36,542 nt of DNA from an uncultured Thermomicrobiales bacterium. Its GTDB lineage: Bacteria; Chloroflexota; Chloroflexia; Thermomicrobiales; UBA6265. This document shows positions 14,162-23,082 of this stretch, piece by piece. Location: NCBI GenBank assembly GCA_902806355.1, contig CADCWI010000029.1, positions 1 to 36,542 on the forward strand, in the 5' to 3' direction. The position numbers and the translations under genes are program-made. The notes under the pieces are model-generated. The model ran no database searches. It was not told the origin of the DNA and saw only the letters and a program-made list of their open reading frames with translations. The first letter of the stretch is position 1. Each line of letters begins with the position of its first letter.

Positions 14162-17047
14162 GTGTTCGATCGTGGTGGAACGAACTTCGAGGGCCCGAGG
14201 CAGATATCGCGGCCGTCGTTTCGCCTGTCAGGTTCTGTGAAGCGGATGCTGATCACGGCGGGTATCCTCGTTGCCGTCTTCATCGTCCTGACATTGAGCG
14301 CCCCGTTCTGGATCAACTGGCTCTGGTTCGGCAGCGTCGGCTACCGCTCGATTCTCGTCACCAACTATGTCGGGGAGGGACTCGCATTCCTGATTGGCGG
14401 GTTGCTGGCGGCACTGATCTTCGTTGTCAACACCCAGCTCGCGCTCCGAAACACCCGCGATCAGCGGACTATCCGTGAAGGAACGGTCGGACGCATCAGC
14501 AACCGGATCCTTCAGATCCTCGGGCTCGTCGCCGGGGCCGTGATCTTCTTCATCAGCGGATCGATCAGCTCATCCTTCTGGCGCGATGTGATGCTGGCGC
14601 TCCGGGCGGAGCCGTTCGGCGTCGATGACCCGACGTTCGGCCGTGATGTCACCTTCTACATCTTCACCCTGCCGGTGTTGCAGCGGATCCAGTCGGGTCT
14701 GTTGACAATCGTCGCCGTCGCCACCGTCGGCGTCGCGGTCGTGTACCTTATCCGGTTGGGCATTCGGTTCCGATCCTGGGGTGATGTTCCCTGGATGGCG
14801 CTGCGGCACCTGAGCGGGCTTGCCGCCGTGATGCTGCTGCTGATCTCGCTCGGGTACATCCTGCGGAACTACGACCTGGTCTTTTCGACGCGTGGTGTCG
14901 TCGTTGGACCGGGCTTCACGGATGTCAATGTCGTGCGGCCGCTGAACTGGTTGATGGCGCTCGCTTCAGCGGCAACCGGGATTGGGCTCCTGTCGGGAGT
15001 CATCCTTCGCAATCCGAAGTGGCTGGCCGGACTGCTCGGCGGATGGTTCGTTCTGGCGGTCATCGTGACACCACTGTTGCCGGTCCTGATCCAGCGGGTG
15101 GTGGTCGAGCCGAACGAGTTCCAGCGGGAAGAGGAGTACATCGGCCGCAATATCGAGATGACGCGCACCGCGTACGGTCTCAATGAAGTCGAGGTGCAGG
15201 AGCTGACCGGGCAGGATACGATCGACCCGGCCACACTCTCGATCGATCAGCCGCCGTTGAGCAATGTCCGGATCTGGGACTACCGCGTGGTCCAGCCCGT
15301 CTATCAGCAGCGGCAGACCTTCGTTCCCTATTACGAGTTTTCGGACATCGACGTCGACCGGTACACGATTGGCGGGCAATCCGTGCAGGTTCTCGTCTCC
15401 GCCCGCGAGCTGAATATCGACGGCCTGCAGGAGAACGCGCGGACCTGGACGAACCGGCACCTGGCCTACACCCACGGGTACGGTGTGGTCGTCAGCCCGG
15501 TCAGCCGGGTCGCGGCCGATGGTTGGCCCGAGCTGACCGTTTATGGCATCCCGCCGCAGGGGCCGGCGGAGCTCCAGGTCGACCGGCCGGAGGTCTACTT
15601 CGGCGAGCTGCCGCAGGAGTGGATCATCGTCAACAGCGACCAGAGCGAGTTCACCGGTCTCAACGAGCAGGATGACGCCGCGAACGGCGGTTTCGAGGGC
15701 GAGCCCGCCGGGTCGATCTCCCTCGGCAATCCGCTGACTCGGGGCCTTGCGGCGCTGACCCTTGGCGACCGTAACGTCTTCATCAGCGGGCAGCTCAACA
15801 GCGACTCACGTCTCGTCCAGACGCGTTCGGTGGTGGACCGCGCGGAACGCATCGCGCCATTCTTCGACTACGACCAGGATCCCTACCTGGTCATCGCCGA
15901 CGGACGCCTGGTCTGGATCATCGATGGGTACACGTCAACCTCGAGCTTTCCGCAGGCGACACGCTACGGCGACCTGAACTATCAGCGGAACAGCGTCAAG
16001 GTCGTGATCGATGCCTATGACGGGACGACGACGTTCTATCGAACCGGAATCGCAGATCCGATCGCCGATGCGTATGGGGAGGTCTACGGCGATCTCTTCA
16101 CCCCTATCGCGGATGCGCCGACATCGATCTCGCAGCATTTTCGATATCCCGAGCAGCAGTTCGATCTGCAATCATCCGTTTGGTCGACATATCACGTCGA
16201 TGACCCACGCTCGTTCTACGACGGTGATGATCGCTGGACGATTGCCGAGGAAGAGCTTGACGGCAACGTGCAGCGGATGGAATCGTTCTTTGTCAACCAG
16301 ACGCTCCCCAACGAGACCGGGACAGAATTCGCCTTGACGATCCCGTTTACTCCAGGGGGCGGGCAAACCCGGCAAAACATGACGGCGTGGTTCGCGGGGA
16401 CGGCCGATGACCAGGGGGCGACCCGCCTGCGGCAGTACCGGTATCCCCGGCAGGTGACGGTGTTCGGGCCGCGCCAGATCGAGGCCCAGATCAACCAGGA
16501 TCCCGACATCTCGCAGCAGATCACGCTCTGGAACCAGAGCGGATCTGAGGTAATTCGGGGCAACATGCTGGTGATCCCGGTCAACGACGCGATGCTCTAC
16601 GTGCAGCCGCTTTATCTGCGTGCCCGCGAAACCACAGCGGCGGCCCCGGAGCTGGTCCGGGTGATCGCAGCGTCGAACGAGCGGGTGGTGATGCGCCCGA
16701 CCCTGCAAGATGCGATCGCGGCACTCGGCAACCCTGGTGCGGCGACCGTCGACCAGATCGAACCGGCACCTTCCGATCTGGCGGAGGCGCCCGCCGCTGG
16801 AGCGGCGGAGCAGCCGGCCCCCAGCGCTCCCGCCGCGAATGCGCCGCAGGCAGATCCCGCGGCTCCTGCCCTGACGCAGCCAAACCTCGCCGATGAGGCG
16901 CTCGCGACCTATCAGCGGGGGCAGACCGCACTGGCCAATGGTGACTGGGCAACCTATGGGCAGGAGCAGGAACGGCTGCAGCAGCTCCTGCAACAACTCT
17001 CCGGAGAGGAGGCGACTCCGGTCGCTACACCCGCTCCCAGCGGCTAG
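14162..17047 (+). CDS. UPF0182 family large membrane protein
   Basis: This conserved family of about 900-1000 aa, found mainly in actinobacteria, cyanobacteria and Chloroflexota, has no assigned function. The N-terminal third carries about seven membrane helices, for example MLITAGILVAVFIVLTL near 29-45. A large outer domain follows (about 320-880) with typical family stretches such as VQEAL-like linkers, WIIDGYT, NSVKVVIDAYDG and LNETGTEFALTIPFTP-like text. The last 130 residues are a Pro/Ala-rich linker and a short charged helix (ALATYQRGQTALANGDWATYGQEQ), also usual. GTG 14162 was chosen because GGAGG lies five bases before it (961 aa); ATG 14105 and 14039 are upstream options. It is monocistronic and followed by a strong hairpin. 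Confidence 0.88.
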   Translation: MFDRGGTNFEGPRQISRPSFRLSGSVKRMLITAGILVAVFIVLTLSAPFWINWLWFGSVGYRSILVTNYVGEGLAFLIGGLLAALIFVVNTQLALRNTRDQRTIREGTVGRISNRILQILGLVAGAVIFFISGSISSSFWRDVMLALRAEPFGVDDPTFGRDVTFYIFTLPVLQRIQSGLLTIVAVATVGVAVVYLIRLGIRFRSWGDVPWMALRHLSGLAAVMLLLISLGYILRNYDLVFSTRGVVVGPGFTDVNVVRPLNWLMALASAATGIGLLSGVILRNPKWLAGLLGGWFVLAVIVTPLLPVLIQRVVVEPNEFQREEEYIGRNIEMTRTAYGLNEVEVQELTGQDTIDPATLSIDQPPLSNVRIWDYRVVQPVYQQRQTFVPYYEFSDIDVDRYTIGGQSVQVLVSARELNIDGLQENARTWTNRHLAYTHGYGVVVSPVSRVAADGWPELTVYGIPPQGPAELQVDRPEVYFGELPQEWIIVNSDQSEFTGLNEQDDAANGGFEGEPAGSISLGNPLTRGLAALTLGDRNVFISGQLNSDSRLVQTRSVVDRAERIAPFFDYDQDPYLVIADGRLVWIIDGYTSTSSFPQATRYGDLNYQRNSVKVVIDAYDGTTTFYRTGIADPIADAYGEVYGDLFTPIADAPTSISQHFRYPEQQFDLQSSVWSTYHVDDPRSFYDGDDRWTIAEEELDGNVQRMESFFVNQTLPNETGTEFALTIPFTPGGGQTRQNMTAWFAGTADDQGATRLRQYRYPRQVTVFGPRQIEAQINQDPDISQQITLWNQSGSEVIRGNMLVIPVNDAMLYVQPLYLRARETTAAAPELVRVIAASNERVVMRPTLQDAIAALGNPGAATVDQIEPAPSDLAEAPAAGAAEQPAPSAPAANAPQADPAAPALTQPNLADEALATYQRGQTALANGDWATYGQEQERLQQLLQQLSGEEATPVATPAPSG

Positions 17048-17511
17048 ACGATGATTGCGCGTGGCTACCGAAGCTTGATTGCCCGACAACGGACATTGCC
17101 TCCGTAGCGGCGAACCTCATCCTGGACGCAGGTGATCCTGCGATATGGCTGCCGGTTACGGATTCGTCCCGCTAAAGCGATCCGGGAATCGAGCAGTTCG
17201 TTGGTCAGCAAGCACCATGCGGGCCAACTCGGATAGAGCTGCCGCGTCGGTACGCTACCGGTGTCTGAACCTCCACTTCGTGGTCGTCTGGCAGCTAGCT
17301 GGTCAGAGCCACACGACCGCTGCCCTTGCCATACCGGGGTCGGCGGGCGATTTCGACTGCTTCCGGCCGGCGATCGGAGTGCCATTCCGGTTCCAACGAC
17401 TGTGACCCGGACCAAGCGGCGGCATTGAGGATGGGCGGGGCAGCTCAACGCCCCGGTAGCGGTGACGTTACCGGGGCGTTTCATGCTCTGGTGGTTTGCC
17501 AGCGCTAAGGG
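17048..17511. other. Non-coding region between UPF0182 and the zinc-ribbon gene
   Basis: These 464 bases separate two converging genes. Apart from the strong hairpin at 17447-17480, nothing is recognisable. The short open frames have no family character and no RNA gene motif was seen. Confidence 0.6.
17447..17480. terminator. Strong bidirectional terminator hairpin
   Basis: AACGCCCCGGTA (17447-17458) and TACCGGGGCGTT (17469-17480) form a perfect 12-bp GC-rich stem with a 10-base loop that can close by two more pairs. A short T-rich end (GTTTC on the plus strand) follows. It sits between converging genes, 31 bases after the end of the leftward zinc-ribbon gene at 17512. Confidence 0.75.
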
Positions 17512-17880
17512 TTACCGCGCGGCTTCGGTGGCGCGCTCGGAGGCTTCGGTAGCCACACCCTCGAACCATTCCTGACCCGCGTCGGTGCTGAAGAACACGC
17601 CGCCCACGACGCAGAGCGCCAGGCAGACGAGGAGCAGGCCGACGAGGATCCAGAGCCAGAGGCGTCGCCGGCGCGCGGGTGGTGGTCCCAGGCTGGTCAT
17701 CCGCCACTCCTCGTCGGCGTCAGATGGGCCAGGATCGCCGGTGACCTGCGTCGTCGTTGTGGTGACCGACTCAGGCCGAGCCGTGAAGGTTTGTGGTTCC
17801 TCGCTCAGGCGTGCTCCGCAATTGGCGCAGAAGACGTCGTCGTCCTGATTCTCATGCCCGCACTGCTGACACCGTCTCAC
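17512..17880 (-). CDS. Zinc-ribbon single-pass membrane protein
   Basis: The 122-aa protein begins with a zinc ribbon: Cys4-x2-Cys7 and Cys18-x2-Cys21 (CQQCGHENQDDDVFCANCG). A Thr-rich linker, a basic patch (ARRRRLWLW) and one membrane helix (about 73-97, WILVGLLLVCLALCVVGGVFF) follow. The outer tail of about 25 residues is rich in Glu and Ala. The topology has the ribbon in the cytoplasm. Such proteins are common and uncharacterised in this phylum. The GTG start at 17880 has AGAGGG four bases upstream. The gene stands between the ABC-operon terminator and the terminator at 17447, so it is probably transcribed separately or by read-through. Confidence 0.75.
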   Translation of the reverse strand: MRRCQQCGHENQDDDVFCANCGARLSEEPQTFTARPESVTTTTTQVTGDPGPSDADEEWRMTSLGPPPARRRRLWLWILVGLLLVCLALCVVGGVFFSTDAGQEWFEGVATEASERATEAAR

Positions 17881-17911
17881 ATGTCCCTCTTTCCGTGGTC
17901 CGGGCGCAAAG

Positions 17912-17948
17912 GAGGGAGGCCTGCGCGATCATGCCGCAGGCCTCCCTC
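17912..17948 (-). terminator. Terminator of the peptide ABC transporter operon
   Basis: GAGGGAGGCCTGCG (17912-17925) and CGCAGGCCTCCCTC (17935-17948) form a perfect 14-bp stem with a nine-base loop, twelve bases past the stop of the permease gene. On the minus strand it is followed by CTTTG, a weak U-run. This is the most stable simple hairpin in the window. Confidence 0.8.
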
Positions 17949-17959
17949 TCGAAGGAGAG

Positions 17960-18922
17960 CTAATTGTTCAACCGGGGATCGAGCGCATCGCGCAGGCCGA
18001 TGCCCAGGAGATTGAACGACAGGGCGGTCAGGAAGATGAGGAGGCCCGGGAAGAACGCGTAGGAGGCACGGAGGGTCAGGAACTGATACGCCTCGTCCAG
18101 CATGTTGCCCCATGAGGGTGTCGGGATCTTCACGCCGAACCCAAGGTAGCTTAGCGTTGCCTCGTAGATGATCAGGCCGGGCAGCACCAGCGACGCCCAT
18201 ACGATCACGATCGAGATCACATTGGGGAAGATGTGTTTCGTGATGATGCTCCGGTTGGAGGCGCCGAGGACCCGGGCTGCGTCCACGAAGTCCCGGTTCT
18301 TGAGTGAGAGCACTTCGCCTCGGATCAGGCGCGAGAGACCAGTCCAGCCCAGCAAGGCGATGATTACGGCCAATCCGACAGGGCCCGGCTGCCACCAAAC
18401 GGAGAGCAGAAGGAGCAGCGCGATCGTCGGGATCGAGATGATGACATCGACAAAGCGCATGATGACGTTGTCGATAAGGCCGCCATAGAAGCCGGCAATC
18501 GCGCCGAGCGAACCACCGACGAGCAGTGCGACGAACATGGCGAGGAGAGCAACCGTCATCGAAACCCGTCCACCATAGGCGAGACGCGTCAGGATGTCTC
18601 GGCCGTTGGCATCCGTGCCGAGCGGGTACTGCCAATCCTGGAATGGCGGAGAGAGAAAATTCATGAGATTACCGGTCGCATAGTCGTTGCCGGTGATCCT
18701 CGCGACGATAGGCGCTCCGAACGAGAAGATCAGGAGCAGGATGGTCATGAAGAGCGCTGCCATCGATACCTTGTCACGCCGGAGGTGTCGCCAGGCCCGG
18801 GCGTAATAGCCGGGAGTGGACCGCAGCACGTTGCGATCCAGGGAACTGGCGGCGGTTTCGAGGGTCGGTGGCTCCGAAGCACTTACTGGCCGTGTCGTCG
18901 CGATGTTCGTGTTGTTTGCCAT
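17960..18922 (-). CDS. Peptide/nickel-type ABC transporter permease, DppC/OppC family
   Basis: This is the inner-membrane channel subunit of a family-5 importer. The 320-aa protein has an N-terminal cytoplasmic lead, a first helix (AALFMTILLLIFSFGAPIV), the OppC hallmark FPLGTDANGRDILTRLAYGGRVS-like segment (here YPLGTDANGRDILTRLAYG), and the permease domain. The ATPase-contact EAA-type loop is DAARVLGASNRSIITKHIFPN. The tail LNLLGIGLRDALDPRLNN is typical of DppC. The start at ATG 18922 has GAGAGG upstream. It is the last gene of the SBP-permease-permease unit, directly before a strong terminator. ATPase genes (DppD/F) do not follow, so ATPases must come from elsewhere. Confidence 0.92.
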   Translation of the reverse strand: MANNTNIATTRPVSASEPPTLETAASSLDRNVLRSTPGYYARAWRHLRRDKVSMAALFMTILLLIFSFGAPIVARITGNDYATGNLMNFLSPPFQDWQYPLGTDANGRDILTRLAYGGRVSMTVALLAMFVALLVGGSLGAIAGFYGGLIDNVIMRFVDVIISIPTIALLLLLSVWWQPGPVGLAVIIALLGWTGLSRLIRGEVLSLKNRDFVDAARVLGASNRSIITKHIFPNVISIVIVWASLVLPGLIIYEATLSYLGFGVKIPTPSWGNMLDEAYQFLTLRASYAFFPGLLIFLTALSFNLLGIGLRDALDPRLNN

Positions 18923-19098
18923 GGTTCTCGCCTCTCACTCCGTCGCCCGATAATGACAACAGCCGGTAGGGGGGATACGAACACCGCCCAAGTGTTTCGA
19001 TATCTTTACGGAAGGTCCAGAACTGGCTTCCGAAGCGACGTCACGCACATGGCTGACCAGACGATGGGGTCGATGATCGTTCGCCCCACGATTTCGGT

Positions 19099-20067
19099 CT
19101 AGTCGTAGCGAACTCGTGGATCGAGCACGCCGTAGAGCACATCCGCGATCAGGTTGCCGACCACGGTCAGGACGGCGAGCATCATCACGCAGGCCATCGC
19201 GACGGAGTAGTCATTGGACTGAAGCGAGCTGACCGTCAGTTGCCCGATGCCTGGATAACCGAAGACGTTTTCGATGATCAGGGCGCCGCCAAACAGATCG
19301 GGAATCGTCAGCCCAACCAGTGTGACGAGCGGCAGAAGGGCGTTGCGAAAGGCGTGCCGGAGCAGGACGATGCGATTGACAAGCCCCTTGGCCTGGGCTG
19401 TTCGCACGTAATCCTGGCGGATGACCTCCAGCATCTGGGAGCGAATGTAACGCGTCCAGCCGGCGAGACTGACGAGGCTCAGGGCGGCGGCGGGAAGAAT
19501 GAGATGCCGGAGTCGATCGAGGAAATTGTCCTCGATACGCAGGTTACGGACGCCAGAAGTCGGCAGGGATGGGAGCCCCCATTCCTGAAACTTCACCGCG
19601 AAGAGCACGATCAGCATCAGCCCGAGCCAGAGCGACGGAAGTGAGCTGAAGGCGGTCGCGATTACGGTCGTGACGCGATCGAACACGGAATTTCGTTTCA
19701 CAGCTGCCAACACTCCGATCGGGATCGACAGCAGGAGCGCGATGATCAGGGACACGATGCTCAGCAGAAGCGTATTCGGTAAAGCGGAGCGTACGAGGTA
19801 ACTGACCGACGCATAGTTGATGAAGCTGTTTCCGAAGTCGCCTTGGACCGCGTTCCCGAGCCAGGTGAAGTAGCGGAGATACCACGGATCGTTGAGCCCC
19901 AGGTTCTCGCGGATCCGCGCGATGTCCGCGGGCTTGAGATCCGGATTGAATTCGAACTGATCGGTCGGACTTCCCGGCACGAGATTGATCAACGCGTAGA
20001 CGACAAACGAAATCCCAAGAATCAAGGGAATCATGCCGAGGACGCGGCGAAGTACGTACTGCGTCAT
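19099..20067 (-). CDS. Peptide/nickel-type ABC transporter permease, DppB/OppB family
   Basis: This is the partner channel subunit. The 322-aa protein opens with the DppB signature MTQYVLRRVLGMIPLILGISFVVYALINLVPGSP. An outer loop and five further helices follow, with the cytoplasmic contact loop YVRTAQAKGLVNRIVLLRHAFRNALLPLVTLVG and the end VLYGVLDPRVRYD, all standard. ATG 20067 is the start. It lies between the solute-binding protein (205-base gap with a hairpin) and DppC (176-base gap). The gaps are wide for an operon but all three genes run the same way without other genes. Confidence 0.93.
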   Translation of the reverse strand: MTQYVLRRVLGMIPLILGISFVVYALINLVPGSPTDQFEFNPDLKPADIARIRENLGLNDPWYLRYFTWLGNAVQGDFGNSFINYASVSYLVRSALPNTLLLSIVSLIIALLLSIPIGVLAAVKRNSVFDRVTTVIATAFSSLPSLWLGLMLIVLFAVKFQEWGLPSLPTSGVRNLRIEDNFLDRLRHLILPAAALSLVSLAGWTRYIRSQMLEVIRQDYVRTAQAKGLVNRIVLLRHAFRNALLPLVTLVGLTIPDLFGGALIIENVFGYPGIGQLTVSSLQSNDYSVAMACVMMLAVLTVVGNLIADVLYGVLDPRVRYD

Positions 20068-20156
20068 GTGAGTGCCTCTCAGGAATGGACGGTGCCAAGA
20101 GTGGAGCGATCAGATCATCTTCGACGCGCCGAGAAAGTTTGCGCACAGTGTAACGA

Positions 20157-20192
20157 AATATGCCCCGATGCACAGGGGCACCAGGGCATATT
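20157..20192 (-). terminator. Intercistronic hairpin between solute-binding protein and permease genes
   Basis: AATATGCCC (20157-20165) pairs exactly with GGGCATATT (20184-20192). Within the same span GCCCC (20162-20166) can instead pair with GGGGC (20175-20179). On the minus strand the outer stem ends in ATATTTCGTT. It lies about 80 bases past the binding-protein stop. Such structures often stabilise the binding-protein mRNA and damp permease expression. The role here is inferred. Confidence 0.55.
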
Positions 20193-20272
20193 CGGCAACG
20201 GAAGGTGATCGAGCCGTTGAACATCGTATGGTTCAGGCTCGAATCAGTATCTCCGAGGCGTCCTGAACAGTG

Positions 20273-22069
20273 CTATGCCTCCTGTTCGACCCAGACCTTG
20301 GTGATCGACCACAGGGTGCTGTAACCGTTCGGGAAGAAGTTGTGCACGCGCGGAGACGACCCAACGATGTCCTTGCGGAAGACCATGATGCCGACCGCCG
20401 CCTCGTCGTTGACGATATTCGACGCTTGGATCAGGAGGTCAATCCGCTTCTGCGGGTCCAGCTCAAGTCGGGCCTGCTCGGCGAGCTTGTCAAACTCCGG
20501 GTTACAATAGCCCATCCGGTTGAAGCCGTTTGGCGGAGCCGACTCGCAACCGAACATGATTTCCTGCGAACCGTCAACTCCCCAACTAAATCCCTGCAAG
20601 ATCATCTGGTGGGTGCCAGCTTCGGCAGTTGCGGACAGCGTCGGGAACGGCACTTGGGTGGGAATCATCTCAAGGCCAACCTCGCGCCATGCTTGCTGCA
20701 TATACGGAACCTGCTGCTCGTAGGTCGCAACTCCCTCCGAGTACATGCACTCAAAGCTGAACTTGACGCCGTCCTTTTCGCGGATGCCGTCACCGTCTGA
20801 ATCGACCCAACCTGCCTCATTCAACAATGTGTTGGCTTGCTCAGGGTCGTAGTTGTAGACCGTGTTGATTTGATCCGGCGCGTACGCAACCGAGAGTACA
20901 GGCTGCGTACCGTCAGCCTGTATTGCGAAGCCCTGATAGACGGTTTCGGCGACCAGTTTGCGGTCCAATGCGTACTGCAACGCCTGACGAACGCGCGCGT
21001 CCGAAAAGAACGGCACCTTGGCAGGGTCCTGCTGCGTGAAGTAGAAGTTGAAGTCGGTGGTATCGTAGTCCACGATATTCAATTCAGGATTGGAGGCGCG
21101 CAGCGCTTCGGCCTGCGTGAATGGAACATCCGCGATGTCGTTCTCACCCGTTACGAGCGATTGGACTGCCGTGGCCGCATCCGCCACGACTCGATAGATA
21201 TACCGATCGATCACTGGGACGTTGGTGGTGTCCCAATAGTCCGCATTCTTTTCTAGGGTGACATGGTCGTTCTGCACCCATTCGACGAATTTGAATGGCC
21301 CAGAACCAATCGTGCGGCTGGGATCTTGGCCGGTATTGCCGGGATCAGCACCGAACTCCGCAAACGGAACGCTCTCCCAGATGTGCTTCGGCAGGATGCC
21401 GAACTGGCCGGCGACGTCATTGACAAAGGTTGCCGATGGCTCGTTTGCGATGAACTGAACGGTGTGCTCGTCCACCACAATCAGTTCCTTGAGAGCCGGT
21501 TCTACGGTACCGCGGCGGGGGCTAAGGCTAGTCTCATCCAGTACTGACTGGAATGTGAACTCCACATCGGCAGTGGTCAGTGGAGTTCCATCGTGGAACT
21601 TGGCATTCGGGTTGAGATGGAATGTGTAGTTGAGGCCGTCCTCACTTACTTCCCAGTAATCGGCCAATCCCGGTACGTTGGTCCCATCGATCGGATTTGT
21701 GCCGATGAGGAAGTCGTAGATGAATCCCGCGATCCAGCTCGAATACACGTCAGTCGTAATCGTCGTGTTCAAGTTCTGGATGTCCGACGTCTGGACGTGA
21801 AGAACATCGCCGCCGGTCTGCTCCGGTTCCTCGAACTGGAACTCTTCCGCGATCGCCGCGTCCGCCTCTTCGCGCGTGATCGACCTCGTAACCGCTCCGC
21901 CGCCAGAAGGTGTCGCTGGAGTGGAATCCTGCGCCACAACGCCACGGGCGAGAACGCCCGCCGCCGTTGCCGACACTCCGAGTGCCGTGGCACGTCGAAC
22001 AAAACCGCGTCGACTGAGCTCGCCCTTGCGTAGCTGCTCAATCAACATGTCGATGGTGGTGTGAGACAT
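20273..22069 (-). CDS. Family-5 extracellular solute-binding protein with twin-arginine signal
   Basis: This is the substrate-capture protein of a peptide/nickel-type ABC importer. The N-terminus (from ATG 22069, with GGAGGGG about eight bases upstream; 598 aa) has the twin-arginine motif S19-R-R-G-F-V and a hydrophobic stretch ATALGVSATAAGVLA. A likely cleavage site is near VVA-QDS, followed by a Ser/Thr/Pro spacer. The SBP_bac_5 fold follows: YSSWIAGFIYDFLI, LADYWEVSEDGLNYTFHLNPNAKFHDGTPLTTADVEFTF, RTIGSGPFKFVEW, FFSDARVRQALQYALDRK, and a C-terminal domain. An amphipathic segment of about 18 residues (IDMLIEQLRKGEL) precedes the arginine pair. The substrate cannot be read from sequence. Permease genes follow on the same strand. 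Confidence 0.92.
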   Translation of the reverse strand: MSHTTIDMLIEQLRKGELSRRGFVRRATALGVSATAAGVLARGVVAQDSTPATPSGGGAVTRSITREEADAAIAEEFQFEEPEQTGGDVLHVQTSDIQNLNTTITTDVYSSWIAGFIYDFLIGTNPIDGTNVPGLADYWEVSEDGLNYTFHLNPNAKFHDGTPLTTADVEFTFQSVLDETSLSPRRGTVEPALKELIVVDEHTVQFIANEPSATFVNDVAGQFGILPKHIWESVPFAEFGADPGNTGQDPSRTIGSGPFKFVEWVQNDHVTLEKNADYWDTTNVPVIDRYIYRVVADAATAVQSLVTGENDIADVPFTQAEALRASNPELNIVDYDTTDFNFYFTQQDPAKVPFFSDARVRQALQYALDRKLVAETVYQGFAIQADGTQPVLSVAYAPDQINTVYNYDPEQANTLLNEAGWVDSDGDGIREKDGVKFSFECMYSEGVATYEQQVPYMQQAWREVGLEMIPTQVPFPTLSATAEAGTHQMILQGFSWGVDGSQEIMFGCESAPPNGFNRMGYCNPEFDKLAEQARLELDPQKRIDLLIQASNIVNDEAAVGIMVFRKDIVGSSPRVHNFFPNGYSTLWSITKVWVEQEA

Positions 22070-22143
22070 CCGAAGAACCCCTCCGTTCCTGGATCGCGCG
22101 ACGCGCACCGTTGCTCTCGTCGCCAGTTGAGAAGAAACACTTT

Positions 22144-22173
22144 ATGCTACCGCAAAGTCATAATCGCTGTCAC
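22144..22173 (-). promoter_or_regulatory. Possible promoter of the solute-binding protein operon
   Basis: On the minus strand GTGACA (22173-22168) is separated by 18 bases from TAGCAT (22149-22144). This is five of six and four of six matches to the vegetative consensus. The predicted start near 22137 leaves a leader of about 68 bases. It is a weak match offered only because position and spacing fit. Confidence 0.35.
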
Positions 22174-23082
22174 GAAACTCGAACGCGCGACCATCTGCCA
22201 CAACGTGGTCGTGTCATTTGCACCACGAAGCCGCTTTTTGTGGGATACCTTTTCACAAGCGGTCGACTGGCATTCCGGTTTCGTTCTTCGTTCCATGATC
22301 AGACATGCATACCATAACACTGTAGTCCTGTGCATTACCCGTGCCTAGAGGTCAAATTCCAGCGCGGGCGGTATTCCTCTCTCAAGTAGAGTGCTGGATG
22401 AGGACCGGTTCGCCAGCGTGTGGTGAATGGGCACTTCACTGCGACGGGATCGATCTCGAGCGCAGTAAAGTGCACTCAGGACAGGTTCCTCGACGGCGTG
22501 CTTAATACAAGAAGCTGCGATCTTTCGGTCTCGTCATCATGAGGAAGTGATCGGCCGCATCCGAAGTCGTCGAGTCAGAATGCCAGGACACCATGGTGGA
22601 CCGCGGAGGACCGACTCTACAGGCGACGTCGAAGGCATCACGTAGAAGCGGCCCATCGTCAGAGGATCCATCTCTACTCCGATGATGGCGAAGATATGGA
22701 TGGACCGCGTCCGCTCGGTTGCTACCCGACTGCCTATCGGCGGATGTGGTCCATCGCCCAGGACGACGGTGGTAGGGAAGCTTGCTGACTTTCGTCCAGG
22801 TGCCGGCCGATCGCAGTCATAAGACACTTGTGTGGACCCCCCACGAGCGATTGGCGAGGGCAGGGCGGTTCTTCGACAGACGGGCCTGCGGTCTGCGTGG
22901 GCAGGAACTGAGTGCATCAAGGCACCGTCTGTGCTCGCTGGACCGCCCCGGCGATTTCCGAGAAGGCGCGTTTCTACCCTAAACCCATGTAATCAGGACG
23001 GTGGAACACAAAAACGAGTGCCCGGGTACCGCCGGGAGGCCGTGCCGTGGTACATTCGCACTGCCGTTCTGGCCCATAGTTC
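22174..23082. other. Gene-poor region upstream of comEA
   Basis: About 900 bases between the divergent transporter operon and comEA hold no recognisable gene. Short open frames exist on both strands but have no clear ribosome site, no family motif and frequent stops. The only notable structure is the imperfect inverted repeat at 22431-22473. The region could contain a decayed gene, but nothing proves it. Confidence 0.5.
22431..22473. repeat. Imperfect 13-bp inverted repeat
   Basis: GCACTTCACTGCG (22431-22443) and CGCAGTAAAGTGC (22461-22473) pair at 12 of 13 positions around a 17-base loop. It stands alone in gene-poor DNA, about 360 bases upstream of the transporter operon start and 610 bases before comEA. 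A binding site, a transposon-end relic or an RNA hairpin are all possible. Confidence 0.45.

Noticed and set aside
22537..22920. Possible small gene on the minus strand in the gene-poor region
   Set aside because: No ribosome site and no motif; an adjacent shifted frame looks equally protein-like, so there is no basis to choose either.
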